A DNA stretch of 64,000 bases from Carnegiea gigantea (taxonomy: Eukaryota > Streptophyta > Magnoliopsida > Caryophyllales > Cactaceae). The position numbers and the translations under genes are program-made. The notes below the pieces were generated by a model. It was not told the DNA's origin. It made no database searches and saw nothing but the letters and a program-made list of their open reading frames with translations. Positions within the stretch are counted from its first letter, which is position 1. Each line of letters starts with the position of its first letter. The stretch is taken from the NCBI GenBank assembly GCA_029747015.1, contig JAKOGI010000056.1:1167001-1231000 (forward strand). The letters are read 5' to 3'. Of this stretch, positions 15,550 through 27,525 are shown one piece after another.

Positions 15550-17590
15550 CCAAATTTTTAAATAATTGAATAGTTAACTATTAATATGGGTGGGACTAGT
15601 GGGAGCGTGGAACGAATGAAATTTACAATTTAAACTTGTTTCAAATTTTAGACGGTCATCGTGAGGATGACTAGCCGAAGGGCCCAATTAGTCTAGGGAG
15701 GGACAGTGCTCAAATTTAGTGGGACCCAGCTACGTTTAAACTTGAATGGTGATCCACGGGACACCATGGTTGGGCCCGCCCATTAACCCGCCATAATCTT
15801 GCCGACACGTTCATGCCACACGCAAAAGGCTCCAAGAACGCTCCCAAATAAACGGGAAGGATTGAAGAAGCTCCCCCAATTAATTTAGATTAAAGTTATT
15901 AATCTGGGTCCCTCTTTGAATTTTGTTGTGTTTATCTTATCAATATTGGAGATTTCATGAATCTCTTAAAAAACAGCATAGTAAAAAAAATTTGTGCACT
16001 TGGATTTCTTGCGTGCCTTTTTGTGTGTAATGTAGAAATCTGTCTTTTTATTAGTACATAGAGATATTTATAAGAATAGGAATATTTATATTTAAATTTC
16101 TCTAAATTTTATTAAAGTGAAGCCCACGTCAAAGGGCGGTGGTGATGATGATGTGACGATGAAATACACATCTATACATCATCCAATACATGAAGAAATA
16201 GGATAAAGTGAAACTTACATATTAGTAGTCTATATGTCAGTTAAATTTGTACGACATATGATTTGACAATAAGATTACATCAGTTTGTGACATGTGTACT
16301 CCTTGATGTTGGGATTTATAATGTAGGATTATCAAACAAGATAAGTATATTAATAGTTAGAAAAAAGAGGAAGAAATCTGATTTTTTGCACTTTTGTACC
16401 TTTCTAGTATATCAACATTAATTTTTTTAACTCTGACATTTTCTACTTAATTTTCACCACCTTAACCGTTGAGGCATGTTTAATGTAGGATCCAAGTCTA
16501 GTGAGTTAATGACGTGGCAGATAAAGTAGCCTTGCATTGCCTCGACTGGCCCTTATGTGAGTGATTTGGAGGTTTGGTACTTTGAAAATTGCTTAAACAA
16601 ATTAAAAAAGGGGTCAAAAAGGGTAGAGAAAGACGATGGGGGAAAGGATGAGTTTGCGTGAAAGAGCATATTTAAGTGAGATGGTGGGTAAAAGAGGGTC
16701 TAATCCTCATTATTCATCACCCTAAAAGGTTAAAAAAAAATGATTGTTCACACGACATTATCAAATGAGGGCAAAACGTTGATCTATTATGATATCTTTG
16801 AAACTCTGATTGGAATATCACTTAAATGATACACTATTAAAAACTCAAAAGTGGTCAAAAATAAATAAAAAATGCTAGGGTTAAAAAAATTAATATCGAA
16901 AATCTGAAAGGTGATAAACGCAAAAATCCTGAAAAAAAGCTTCGAGGTGGATTAAACATTATACTCAAATTGAAAAATACAGCTAAACATTTTGTTGAAA
17001 AAGAAAAACTCTCTATTATTTCATGCGGATCACATTTTAATTTCAATGATGCTATGAATTTCATACGATAAAAACCTTCTCCATCAAAAAATATTTAAAT
17101 TTATTGGACAGCACGACCAAAGCAAAAGTTCAAAATGTGGGGCCATGAAGCATATAAGTTCCCTTCATATTCAAAAAAATAAAATTAAAAAAAAAACCAA
17201 CAGAAAGTCTGGAGGATGGTAAGTGTGCATCTTAAATGGGCCCTCAAGAAATTATTTAGATGAATAAATTCTATACTGGTCCACGAGTCGTGCCGCAAAT
17301 GTTGCCCAGCCATAAAGCTCATTAGCAGTGGTAGATTGGTCTACATAAAATTCCCCCAATAAATACTAATAATATTATCTCCCTGGAAAATACTAAATTC
17401 ATCATGCTATGTGATGTCATTAATTATTTCAAAAGCAGTTGGGAATTCAATTCTTTGATATGGTAGTTGCTAACCATTATATATTGTGTGTAATAAACTA
17501 ACAACAATAATAGTAATATTATATGTAGCCAATTTGAATAACGTGATGAAAATACTTGATATTTAAAAATCCTTGTTGCTATCAACACAG
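14840..17590. other. Intergenic, no gene seen
   Basis: No supported gene. Contains a (TA)n run near 15517-15546 and otherwise unique-looking AT-rich DNA. Confidence 0.5.
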
Positions 17591-17750
17591 ATTGATTCGA
17601 GTAATTTGATACTTGTTCTTCTTAAGTAAGGTCTCAAATTTGAGTATTATAAATAGAGAAAATCTGTGATGGAAGAATTCTATTCCTTATAGAGCCAACA
17701 GTAGTTTGACTCTAATAAAATGGAGGATCAAAAACTAAAAACCATAAAAA
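17591..17750 (+). mobile_element. SINE-like element
   Basis: About 160 bp homologous to the better-bounded SINE at 60940-61105. Shared blocks are TTGTTCTTCTTAAGTAA, a TTTGAGTATTATAAATAGAG segment corresponding to the pol III B-box region, GAATTCTA and TTTGACTCTAATAAAAT, ending in an A-rich tail. The flanks share an imperfect duplication around CCTTGTTGCT (17571-17580) and CCTATTGTTGCT (17755-17766). It is more decayed than the second copy. Confidence 0.6.
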
Positions 17751-18039
17751 ATTCCCTATTGTTGCTGGGAACGCCATCACAAACTATTCAACTTAACTAC
17801 ACGGGTCTATTACAAATTTAATATCTTTCAAAAATATTCAGCAGATTACATCATATGGTCTATTTCAAAATTTCAAACTATATCTTTAAACATAACAAGC
17901 CCGTTACAACTACTCAATCCATTGACTACGAAAATTTATATATTGAGCTTTTGTTTGATTGGACTCATAAATAAGATTTGTTTGACCCGAAAAAGAAATG
18001 TAGTTATGGATATTTTGTTTGAAGCTTAAAAGAAAAAAT

Positions 18040-18682
18040 TATTCAAGAACTAATTCAGTCAAAAGTTTAAGCAGATGTTTAAAGGTGTTTGAAGGTTTAA
18101 GGAAAAAAAATATGTTTAAAGGTTTAAGAATAAGTTCTATACTCTAACATGAGCCCCTCGTGAGAATCTCCGTTGAACTTGAAGCTTGGGTACTGTAAAA
18201 GTTCTAGCTATTTTGCTGTATAAGTTGCCATTGGGTTTGTTGAGATTCGAAGTTCAAACCTGTTACTTAGAAATGTTAGCGTACCATATTCAAGAATCAA
18301 TTCAACTAAAAACTTATGCGTTGTTTGGGAAACAACTATTAGCTATTTATATTAGCTTTTAACAATTAGCTGTTTTGTTGTTTGAATTAGCTGTTTGTTG
18401 AAAAATTATTTGATGAAATTAGCTATTTCTGGTGAAATCGTGAGATAAAAAGCTAATCCTTCAAAAAACTCTTTCAAAAAATTTATAGAATTAACTTTTT
18501 AAAATCAGTCTTGTGGACTAAAAAAGCTTTTCTAAAACGATTTGTCACCAAATATCCAAATTAGGTTTTTTGACTTGATCAAATAGCTAATTTTGATCCA
18601 AAACGCTTTTCAAAAAGCTCTTTGCCAAACACCCTTTTAATTTAAAGATTGAAGACACATGAATGTGTTTTATACTTTAATA
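18040..18682 (-). mobile_element. TRIM retroelement (family 2), split by a MITE
   Basis: A miniature LTR element read right to left. The left LTR (18040-18149) ends CTCTAACA and is followed by a purine-rich tract on the minus strand (CTCACGAGGGGCTCA). The right LTR begins TATTCAAGAATCAATTC at 18287, is interrupted by a hAT-like MITE (about 18319-18638) and resumes as TTTTATACTTTAATA ending at 18682. The primer site next to the right LTR is weak (TGGTACGC on the minus strand). The LTR is homologous to the intact family member at 59836-60112 (shared TTTAAG...TTGAGAT...GTTCTTGAA). Flanks AAAAT and GAAAT may be a 5-bp target duplication with one mismatch. No coding capacity. Confidence 0.65.
18319..18638. 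mobile_element. hAT-like MITE nested in TRIM LTR
   Basis: A 320-bp segment with terminal motifs TTGTTTGGGAAA (left) and GGTGTTTGGCAAAGAGC (right end, other strand), rich in AGCTAATT and AGCTTTT blocks. It interrupts the right LTR of the TRIM. It is related to the element at 40452-40748, which also sits inside a TRIM LTR. The target duplication could not be resolved. Confidence 0.55.
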
Positions 18683-19245
18683 GAAATAAGCTTTAAGCTA
18701 TTCATATTCTCCAAATTCAACTTCAAACTTGTCCAATTCATCTGACTTATTAAAATAAAACACTTATCATATAAAATATTCTAATTAAATTTTATAAGTA
18801 GTCTAATTTGTTCTATTATAATGACTCAAACTTAAATTTTGCCACAACATCTATTTGGACATAACTCAGTACAGTACATGAGATGAGAAACCATAAGATT
18901 TTTTTTTTTTTAAAAAAAAATAGAAGGTTAACTAAAACTACGTTTTAATATGTTCTAAACTTGTGGGTTAAATATACTTTAAAATATTTTAACAATAATT
19001 ACATTCAATTTTGACCTGAGAACAATGAAATCCACACTGAAAATTGTTGTAATTAAATTCGACTTTGGTCATAATCTTATTGATATTGTATAACGGTTGC
19101 CTAGTGTAAAAGAAATACTAAGCCTCAATTGTGTGTTATTTGTAGAGCCCACCAGGGGCGGTTCGGTGAGAATACCTCTTTGGCCTTCAGAGCGCAATTC
19201 TCCAAATTCAATTAGAACAATTGTCTTGATTTGGTCTTTGTCCCG

Positions 19246-19250
19246 AAAAC
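19246..19250. repeat. 5-bp target duplication AAAAC (left)
   Basis: AAAAC here and at 19783-19787 exactly flank the TRIM element. Confidence 0.8.
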
Positions 19251-19782
19251 TGTTAAATTTTTAATATCAATTGGGCTTTAAGCAAAGAGTCATGCACATA
19301 AGCTCAAATAAAGTTCCATCCCAAAACCAATTGGCAATGGGTGGAGTAACTCACAAGCTTATATACATGCTCAAACCCTTTAATTTCATCAATGTGGGAC
19401 AACCTTCACTATTATATTCTTTGAAATCAATTTGGGACAATACCCACTTTCATAATCCAACATGCCCCCTCACGTGTGAGCTTCTAATAAGGCCCAACAC
19501 GTGCACACAATTTTAATCAAACGGGGACGGTGGTAAATCAAGATCGAGCAACCCGCTTTGATACCATGTTAAATTTTTAATATCAATTGGGCTTTAAGCA
19601 AAGAGTCATGCACATAAGCTCAAATGAGGTTCCATCCCAAAACCAATTGACAATGGATGGAGTAACTCACAAGCTTATATACATGTTCAAACCCTTTAAT
19701 TTCATCAATGTGGGACAACCCTCACTATTATATTCTTTAAATTTTATCAATGTGAAATAATACCTACTTTTATAATCCAACA
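19251..19782 (-). mobile_element. Complete TRIM retroelement, 532 bp
   Basis: Terminal-repeat retrotransposon in miniature with every diagnostic part. LTRs of 212 bp (19251-19462) and 216 bp (19567-19782) both start TGTTAAATTTTTAATATC and end CATAATCCAACA or TATAATCCAACA on the plus strand. The 104-bp internal region carries, on the minus strand, a primer-binding site TGGTATCAAAGC (19555-19566, one mismatch to the initiator tRNA-Met site) touching the 5' LTR and a polypurine tract GTGAGGGGGCA next to the 3' LTR. It is flanked by the perfect 5-bp duplication AAAAC. There is no coding sequence, so movement needs proteins from another retrotransposon. A remnant of a related element lies at 42061-42470. 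Confidence 0.92.
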
Positions 19783-21313
19783 AAAACTCATAGCTTGAGG
19801 GTACAAACAACCCAATTAGGTCACCATTTCCTTGCATCAGTCGAATGTAAGGCAATCAATATTATTAGGGTCAGCCACTTAGCCGTCATAGAATGTGCGT
19901 AATGTGAATACAGGCTGGGGAGGGCAAACTGCGAGCACTTCTTCCCTTCTTCAACAAGAAAGAATCAGGGCCGGCCGGTTTCCTTAGCTGCTTAGCTTAG
20001 CAAGAAAGTAACTAATTGCCACCACGTCATGACATGCAATGTGTAGGTCCATCTATCTCTATCTATATATTAGCAATAGTAATTAGATTAAATTAATATA
20101 GGCATTTAACGCATATGTTTCACTTCATATTGCAAAAGTTACTAAGTTTTAAATTTTGTGTTTATCTTTGTTAGTATCTTCTTAAAACCTCTGTAAATTT
20201 TATGTTCGCAATTTTCAGTATTATAAATCGTAAAATCATATATCAATAATATTAGGAATATCATTTTGAAAAATTATGATTTAAAGTAGAATTATTTTAT
20301 TATAGTTTCATTAGTATATACTTTGCAACTATTTTAGTTCTCAACTTAATAAACAAAATTAGGTTTTAGTTGTAGTCTTAATATTGATCGAGAATATATA
20401 AAATGGCTATGAACTCTGCAATTTTCCTTAACGCTTTGGTACTTTTCATATTTCCATAGGAAAGTGTATTTAATTAATGATATTTTAATTTTTTTAAATC
20501 AAACTTTTGTAACCGATGGATAATTGTGACTGAGGCTTCTTCATTTAACTTACTATATATGGATTAATTTCATTATGTTAACCTCAAATAATTGTAATAA
20601 CTTTTTCCCCTTTTAATTAATAGGAAAGGTAGTGTATAGTCATAGAGTGATAGGGCAAGACAATGATGGAATCAAGAAGTTGTGTTTCACGATTTGTGGA
20701 CAAAGGTGCATCAATGGCTATATTAACTTTATATACTTCAATTGTTCATTTAAAATTATATTGAACTTTAAACTATTATTTATCAAAATAGTAGATTTAT
20801 TTTGGTTGGCGACAATAAGAATTTGGCCTGATAATATATTTATTACACACATATTGACTTACTAGATAGAAATTTGTCAAAGTAGAAAACTATACGAGTT
20901 TATACGAAGCATGTGTTTAACACTAATAAAATCCTAAGTTTAAGTGCTAGTTTACTTAAAAGCCTGATTAGTTATTGTACTTTTGTAATAAAGTAACTGG
21001 TTCTATTTTCGACCATATATATATGACTTATCAATAATCATTAAAAAAAAAGTAAACAGTCCTATTTTTAGGCTTGCATTATGACCTCATTCCGTGTCTT
21101 CTCTAATTAGGAGTATGTTATCCTTAGATATACAAGGTATGTCCCAGACAGCCAACTTAACATTCAAGAATGCAAGAATAATTACATAAATTGAAGTAGT
21201 GCTTCATCAATATATATTTTTTTTAAAAAAAGCATAATAAGCATAGAGTAGTCATGCTTTCAGACAATATAGAAGTTGAGCATCCAGTGGCAGGCCGTGC
21301 TAGGTGTTAAACT
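19783..21313. other. Intergenic, no gene seen
   Basis: No supported gene or clear repeat beyond the TRIM target duplication at its left edge. Confidence 0.5.
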
Positions 21314-21843
21314 ACAAAGTTGACATGACAGAACCGACACAACTATCGATCTGAAATCGACATGAAGTTAAGTGGGTTTTGGTATAAATTTTTAACCCGT
21401 TTAATTAAATGGGTTGACATGTTCATCCCATTTAATTGCAATCCATTTAATTAAATTGGTTAAACAAGTCAACTCATTTTTTCATTTGTCATTTATCCGT
21501 CTATTTTTTTATTAGACAATTAAGAATACAAAAATTAAAAAATGTGAATTATGATAAATCAGGGAGTTTCAGAGAGTTATTGTTCAATGTGATATGTAAA
21601 CTTAATTTTTAACGTGATGTAATTACATATTAGTTGAAAATATTAAATGCGTAAATGGATAATTACGCGACCAAACTCGACCTATTTATCTTAAATGGGT
21701 GTCGGGTCAACCCGTTTAATAATTAAACGGGTACAGGCCAAGGTTTTTCAACCCATTTAACAAATCAAGTCAAGGAATTCTCAATCTATTTAAGTTCGTC
21801 ACGAATACGAACTCGACCTAAGCTGATTTATTGTCCAGCCCTA
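21314..21843. mobile_element. hAT MITE, family A, copy 1
   Basis: About 530 bp, homologous to the elements at 22746-23323 (opposite orientation) and 24516-25119. All contain ACGAAGTTAAGTGGGTTTGG-like starts, repeated CCCGTTTAATTAAATGGGTT palindromic units and a GAACTCGACC-like end. The right terminus is CCAGCCCTA. Flanks GTTAAACT (21306-21313) and GTTAAAAA (21844-21851) match at 6 of 8 bases. The left boundary is uncertain. Confidence 0.65.
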
Positions 21844-22745
21844 GTTAAAAAGAACCGTGATTAAACTAAAAAAAACAAAAAACAAAAAAGAGAGAGGTTA
21901 GAGTGTAAGGTGCAAAAAATTCATCATTCATTTTCATTTGAACCGCGAAGGTGATTTCTATTTTTTTAATCCAAGTCATAACCCTTCCAGAAGAATGAGC
22001 CTTAACACAATTAAGTCTCATTTGATCTACTTTCTACCACTTTAATTGGCCGTCGATTTTTCTGGTGTATCAGATATGGTTCTAATCATCGACACGCACC
22101 CAATACCTCAAAGAAAAGTAATGTTTTAGGTCACAGTTAGACACAGAAAAACAGATACAATTAACCAAGTACAGTTTAGGCAAGTAAACCTGGGGGCAAG
22201 CACGTCGTCGTCTATCATTCACTGAATCTGATTGTATATATTAATTCAACCCTGGGTTTATTAATTGGATTGATAAAATGCATTGGGATGACTTCTATGA
22301 TCTCGACTGTTTCATGTAATTTGTTCAATGGTAGGTCAGTAGGTGCCTATACGCTTGGAGTTTGGCTTCAGGATTTTCTGCTTTTGTTTTTTTCAACTAC
22401 CAAATCGTCATGACTATCCTTCCTTTGATCTTGCATGGAAAAGAGCTATTCCTGTTTTTATGGTTCCTATGCATGCACAGACATATATAGAATTATAACA
22501 ATTTATTTTGGATAAAAGCAATCAAACTTTTAATTTAATTGATGAAATGTGAATAAAAGTGGTTGAGTCTATCAACGAAAAATAATTAATCTTAAGACCA
22601 TCTCATCTCATATAGAAAATTCATGTTACACCATTTCACTGTAAACAGTCTTAACTCTCTCTCTCTCCCACACAAAAAGAAGTCATGTTTCTTGGTCTTC
22701 CATCTAAAGTCCCTGTTTCTTTTTTGTTTGGGGGGAGGTTGGGAT

Positions 22746-23323
22746 TAGAGTTAGATAATAGGTTGGATTCGTGTTCGCGTTGAAGTTAAACGGGTTGAGA
22801 ATTCCTCGATTTGAACCTAACCCGTTTATTAAACGAGTTGAAAAATTTTGACCTTTACCTATTTATTTTTTACACGAGTTGACCCGCTTAATCCATTTAA
22901 GATAAACGGGTCCAGTTCAGTCGTCTAATTGCCCATTTAACATTTTTAACTAATACTTAAGTGCATAGTATCAAAAATTAAGTTTACAAATCACATTAAA
23001 CATTTACTCGCTAAAATTCCTCCAATTCATCGTAATTCACATTTTTAAAATTTCTGTATTCTTAATTATCTAATAAAAAGGTAAACGGATGAATGACAAA
23101 ATGAAAAAATGAGTTGATTTGTTTACTTATGTAATTAAACGGGTTAAATGGGTACTTTTTTGTATCGAGAATTTCGATATGAACCTAACCCATTTGATTA
23201 AATAGGTTGCCCGTGTAAACCCATTTAATTAAATGGGTTAAAAATTTATACCAAACTCCATTTAACTTCGTGTCGATTTCGGACTATTGATCATATATAT
23301 AGGATCAGCTTTATCTAACTCTA
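22746..23323. mobile_element. hAT MITE, family A, copy 2 (inverted)
   Basis: A 578-bp element with 13-bp perfect terminal inverted repeats TAGAGTTAGATAA and a perfect 8-bp target duplication GTTGGGAT (22738-22745 and 23324-23331), which together are diagnostic of hAT transposition. No transposase. The interior carries several short palindromes based on AACCCGTTTAATTAAA. Confidence 0.9.
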
Positions 23324-24515
23324 GTTGGGATCATATCATCAGATTATACGTTTCCACTTTGAACACACACCTGATACCCGCCAAGTCTCGTACACTCATC
23401 ATTAGGTTTGATGCAAGAAATTTATGAAGCAAAGTGCGGCTTAGACAAGGCAAAACTAACTTGGTGGTCAATACGACATCTGTCCATGCAGTTCACTGAA
23501 TCTGACAAGATTGAATCCTGACCGTGCAGAATTGGATTAAGGAATGCATGAGGAGCCAGGATGACTTTAATTAAGCTTAACGAGTTCCGTAAATTGTTCA
23601 ATGTTTTCTGGGTAATGTTGTATGTTCAATGTTAGGTGTTAATTTACTCTTGGACTTTCCAGGACTTTCTTAGATTTTTCCAACCACCACCTTTATTAGA
23701 ACTTTCTATCCCCTATTCCATCTTGCATTGGACGTACCACTTCTACACTATAGGCTTAACTTTTTGTTATTTTTTATTTTTATCTTTCATCTTTATGTTG
23801 CTAGCTTATTATTCCTCTCCCCCTCCCCTCTTTTTTTTTTCTTTTTTCTGAAAACAAATCAGGGATAATTCACAATGTTGATGTTACTATGTTAGTCTTG
23901 TCCTACATCATGATATATTGCTTTTTTTAAAAAAAATAATATAAGTTTTAAAAAAGAAGTTCCGCGCAAAAAATTACTCTTCTGCAAATAATTCATGAGG
24001 CTTTCTCGCTTAAGAGTCAGGTATGTTAGCTACATGGGCTTTTGTATATAACAAAAATGACTATTCATTATCTCTCTGAGGAATCATTTACATAATGGTC
24101 ATAATTTTAGGGAAAAAAATATATGAGACCTTAACTTTTAAAAACTAATAATTTCGTCCGCTCACATTTTTGAAAAAAAATATGCAAGTGTTTTTATTTG
24201 AAAACAAATAGATTTCAGCTAGAAATGTAAAGCGACCCAATAAAAAAAAATCAGGTGTTCAGTCAAAGCAAAAGAAAAAACCTGGTATACCAAAATGAAT
24301 GGAGGTCAAGTATATGAGTAAATGACCAAAAAACTCCAAAACAAAAGCAATTTTTCACGAAAGTTATATGGATTTGTCTTGGCTCCAGTCAATTTAGGTT
24401 GAGGTCATAACTTGATTTCTAGCTTCAATTTAAGTATAAATCTAGATTGTTTGAATTAGACAATCAAATACAGATCAATTTTATCACGTCTAAAAATGTG
24501 AAAATATGTGGTACG

Positions 24516-25119
24516 TAGAGCTGAAAAAACCTGACCCGACGCGATTACCGACCGGAACCCGATACGAAGTTAAGTGGGTTTGGGTATAAATTTTCGACCC
24601 GTTTAATTAAATGGGTTGATGCGTTCAACCCGTTTAATTAAATGGGTTATGTTCAGGTCGAGATTCTCGATACGAAAAAATACCTATTTAACCCGTTTAA
24701 TTAAATGAGTTAAATAAGTCAACTCATTTTTTCATTTTTTATTTATCCATTTACTTTTTATTAGATGATTAAGAATATAAAAATTTTTGGAAATTATGAA
24801 TTATGACGAATCTGGAGAATTTTAAAGAGTAATTATTTAATGTGACATGTAAACTTAATTTTTAACACTGTAATTACGTATTAGTTGAAGATATTAAATG
24901 CGTACATAGTCAATTAAGCAACTGAACTTGATCTGTTTATCTTAAACGGGTTAAGCAGGTTAACCCGTTTAAAAATTAAATGGGTACATGTCAAGATTTT
25001 TCAATCCGTTTAATAAACGAGTTAGATTCAGGTTGAGGAATTCTTAACCCGTTTAAATTTGACACGAACACAAACACGAACACGAACGCGAACTCGACAC
25101 GACCTACTACCCAACTTTA
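24516..25119. mobile_element. hAT MITE, family A, copy 3
   Basis: A 604-bp element starting TAGAGCTG and ending CCAACTTTA, flanked by GTGGTACG (24508-24515) and GTGGTGCG (25120-25127), an 8-bp hAT target duplication with one mismatch. It lies 87 bp upstream of the tRNA-Asp gene. No coding capacity. Confidence 0.85.
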
Positions 25120-25206
25120 GTGGTGCGCTTATTTCTTTGTGTACGGAAGTTGTTGGACCCGCTCAGGGAATACTGTAGGTAAGAGTTTCACTCCCTATGA
25201 ACAAGA

Positions 25207-25278
25207 GTCGTTGTAGTATAGTGGTGAGTATTCCCGCCTGTCACGCGGGCGACCCGGGTTCGATCGCCGGCAACGGCG
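25207..25278 (+). tRNA. tRNA-Asp (GTC)
   Basis: A 72-nt cloverleaf with no intron and no encoded CCA. Acceptor arms GTCGTTG and CAACGGC pair, followed by discriminator G. The anticodon stem CCCGC/GCGGG holds loop CTGTCAC with anticodon GTC at 25240-25242, decoding GAC/GAU. A and B boxes are present, and a TTTT pol III terminator lies at 25285-25288. The T stem is CCGGG against GCCGG, so the normally invariant G53-C61 pair is a G-G mismatch. This may impair folding or mark the gene as decaying; the rest is close to the canonical plant tRNA-Asp as I know it. Confidence 0.9.
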
Positions 25279-25435
25279 TTAATGATTTTGCTGGCTGCAT
25301 TTTATAGAAAACCATTGTGAAGCCGGGATTGAGATGAACGTCGCCCATTTTTCTAATTGCACTTGGCATTGTGGTGGGAAATCCCTAATCTTCTCCAATT
25401 CACCGACAAACTTCTCTTTGATTTAGGATTTCGCA

Positions 25436-25439
25436 ATGG
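25436..25439 (+). other. Possible first coding exon (ATGG|GTAAGT)
   Basis: A start codon followed after one base by a strong 5' splice site, preceded by a pyrimidine-rich leader-like stretch (25385-25435). This pattern is common in short first exons of plant genes. A candidate downstream exon follows TTTCATTCTAG at about 25856 and contains a GAT repeat that would encode an Asp run in one frame (25889-25904). I could not assemble a convincing protein, so this is a pointer rather than a gene call. Confidence 0.2.
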
Positions 25440-26074
25440 GTAAGTGGTTCATTTCAATTCTGTCATTTGCAATTCTTCCTCAAATTCTAATGCGTGGAAT
25501 CTGAGAATTTTGGCGATGAATTTTCACGCATTTTGTGAGAAGAGAGTACATGAGCACAAGCATTGCTGGAAATGGAACTTTAGTTACTTGTATGGAACAG
25601 CCTACATCTGGATCTTTCCAGACCCTTCGACATTGAGAACCAAATTCGGAGTTTCTTGTTGCTGCATCATTCAGTATCACTAAACATTTAGTTAATCCCT
25701 GCCGTAAGCATTTTTTCGTCCGGCGTAATTAGTTCAAATTGACCTTATCATGCTTATTAATGTCTACAACTTCGAGCTCACGAAAGTTCACCAGTGTTAA
25801 GGAAGGCAGGCTGAACAATGTCTAATCCTTATTTCATTCTAGTCTTGCTTTTTATAAGAGCTCTAAGTGTGATTATAGTGAAAGTGATGATGATGATGAT
25901 GATCAAGAAAAAGCTCTCTGATACATGGTAAGGGATCTTTTGGAGGGTGTTCGGCATGTTCAATATCTGACCATTGAATAGTGGATTGCTAAGGTTAATC
26001 TGCTATTGCATTGTTGCTATATATCTTGCTTCCAAGTTTATACTTGATATTCATTGATATAATCCCAAGTCAGG

Positions 26075-27066
26075 TTATGCCTTCTTTCTAGTAATAATCC
26101 CATCATTAGCCCTTCTGAAACCACCCATGATCCTCACCTTCACCCACTCCTTGTCCACTGGTATGCTTACCCGAGCACCACCTCCCCTCATCTTGTGGAT
26201 CAGCTGACAACTTCTTTCTTTTCCCGGCTCTTTCTGGATCTCATCTACCGCATTAGCCTGAATGCCATTTGCAGGTGGAGCTTTAGTGGTTGGCAGAGAA
26301 CATACAAAGGGATCTGCTTTTCTTCTTCCCCTTGAACCACCCACTTTTGATAAATGTCCCTTCTCTTGATTCACCTTGTAATTAAGCCAAATGGCCCCTC
26401 AGTAGTATAAATTGACGTGTAAATGCTTTATCCATTTTACCATTATAATTCATTGCTTACCATGATATGGTGCATGCTTATGGTTCTATACTGAGGACTC
26501 CTCTGTACGAGGCGATATATTTTCATTCGGTGATGCAAAGATCATACTTACAGCTTTAATATCGGTAAATTGTATTTGCTTGGCTCATCAATTGATCGAA
26601 ATCCACTGTCTTGATGTTGTTGGGCTTTCTCAAAATATGAGTTGGAGTCTTCATGACCTCTGCGTCCTGATCTGATGTACAAGTGTCTGGTATTGAAGAG
26701 CGACCTTAGTGTGCATGAACTTCCAGGCCTGGAGAGCTTGCTGCAGCATTCAGCCATCTTGAAGAGATTGGTCATAGACTTGTTACTCTCACCCTTGGAT
26801 GAGCAGGTTTTATTTGCTTGAATTTGTGCCGTTTGTGGTACGATATGCATGGTAAAATTGGAAAAATTACTGCTCAAGAGAGAAAATGACTCCCCAGTAA
26901 GGGATGGCAGTGGCATTTGGTCGAGAAAGTTTCCTACCACAACAATTGCTGAGTGTCCGGCAATATTCACTTCTGGCTCAAATCTTACTGTTTTAATGGC
27001 ATCGAAACGGTAAAGGAACCATTCTCCAACATCTAGTATTGTGACTGTACAAGGGGGGTCTAGCAA
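26075..27066 (-). CDS. Unrecognised spliced or decaying gene
   Basis: Two open stretches on the minus strand look coding-like in composition: about 27040-26552 and 26374-26075, the latter ending KVRIMGGFRRANDGIITRKK then Ala and a stop. The first ends at a consensus donor (GCT|GTAAGT at 26552/26551) and has possible acceptors near its start (TTGTACAG, TTGCTAG). The second has a possible acceptor ACAAG at about 26375. However, joining these sites does not keep the reading frame, no initiating exon is visible before the KNOLLE 3' region, and I recognise no domain. It may be a damaged gene, a longer gene with missed exons, or an unusual transcript downstream of KNOLLE. Confidence 0.3.
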
Positions 27067-27525
27067 TCAGAGCAGGGTTACTTTTAGAGTTTATTTAGAT
27101 CATTAAACCAAATCAAATGGCATATTCAATCTTCCTAGTGCAATTACTAAGACTTGCATTGGCAAAAATATCCGGACTGGATTCCTGAAACTTATAGGTG
27201 GAGTGTGAATAAGATCATGATGCCACTGGAACATATCTACCGGGTATACATAAGAACCTTAAAGGTTTCATTTTACTAAATTTTGAATTGCAGCAAAAAC
27301 AATCTTTACTCTGCAAAGGCACATTTTTGAAGTCTGAACACTTTTTACCTTCAAAGCTAATTACAAAGCGATAGATGAACCAAAAGCACAGCTCCAAGCT
27401 ACGAAGAAATGAACGAAACGAGTCATACAAAGATCAAACATATTCTAGGAGGCTTTGAGTGACAGCCCCATTTCACATCAAACTCCCACGCCAATAACCA
27501 AAAGTACAGGAAAACCTAAATCAAC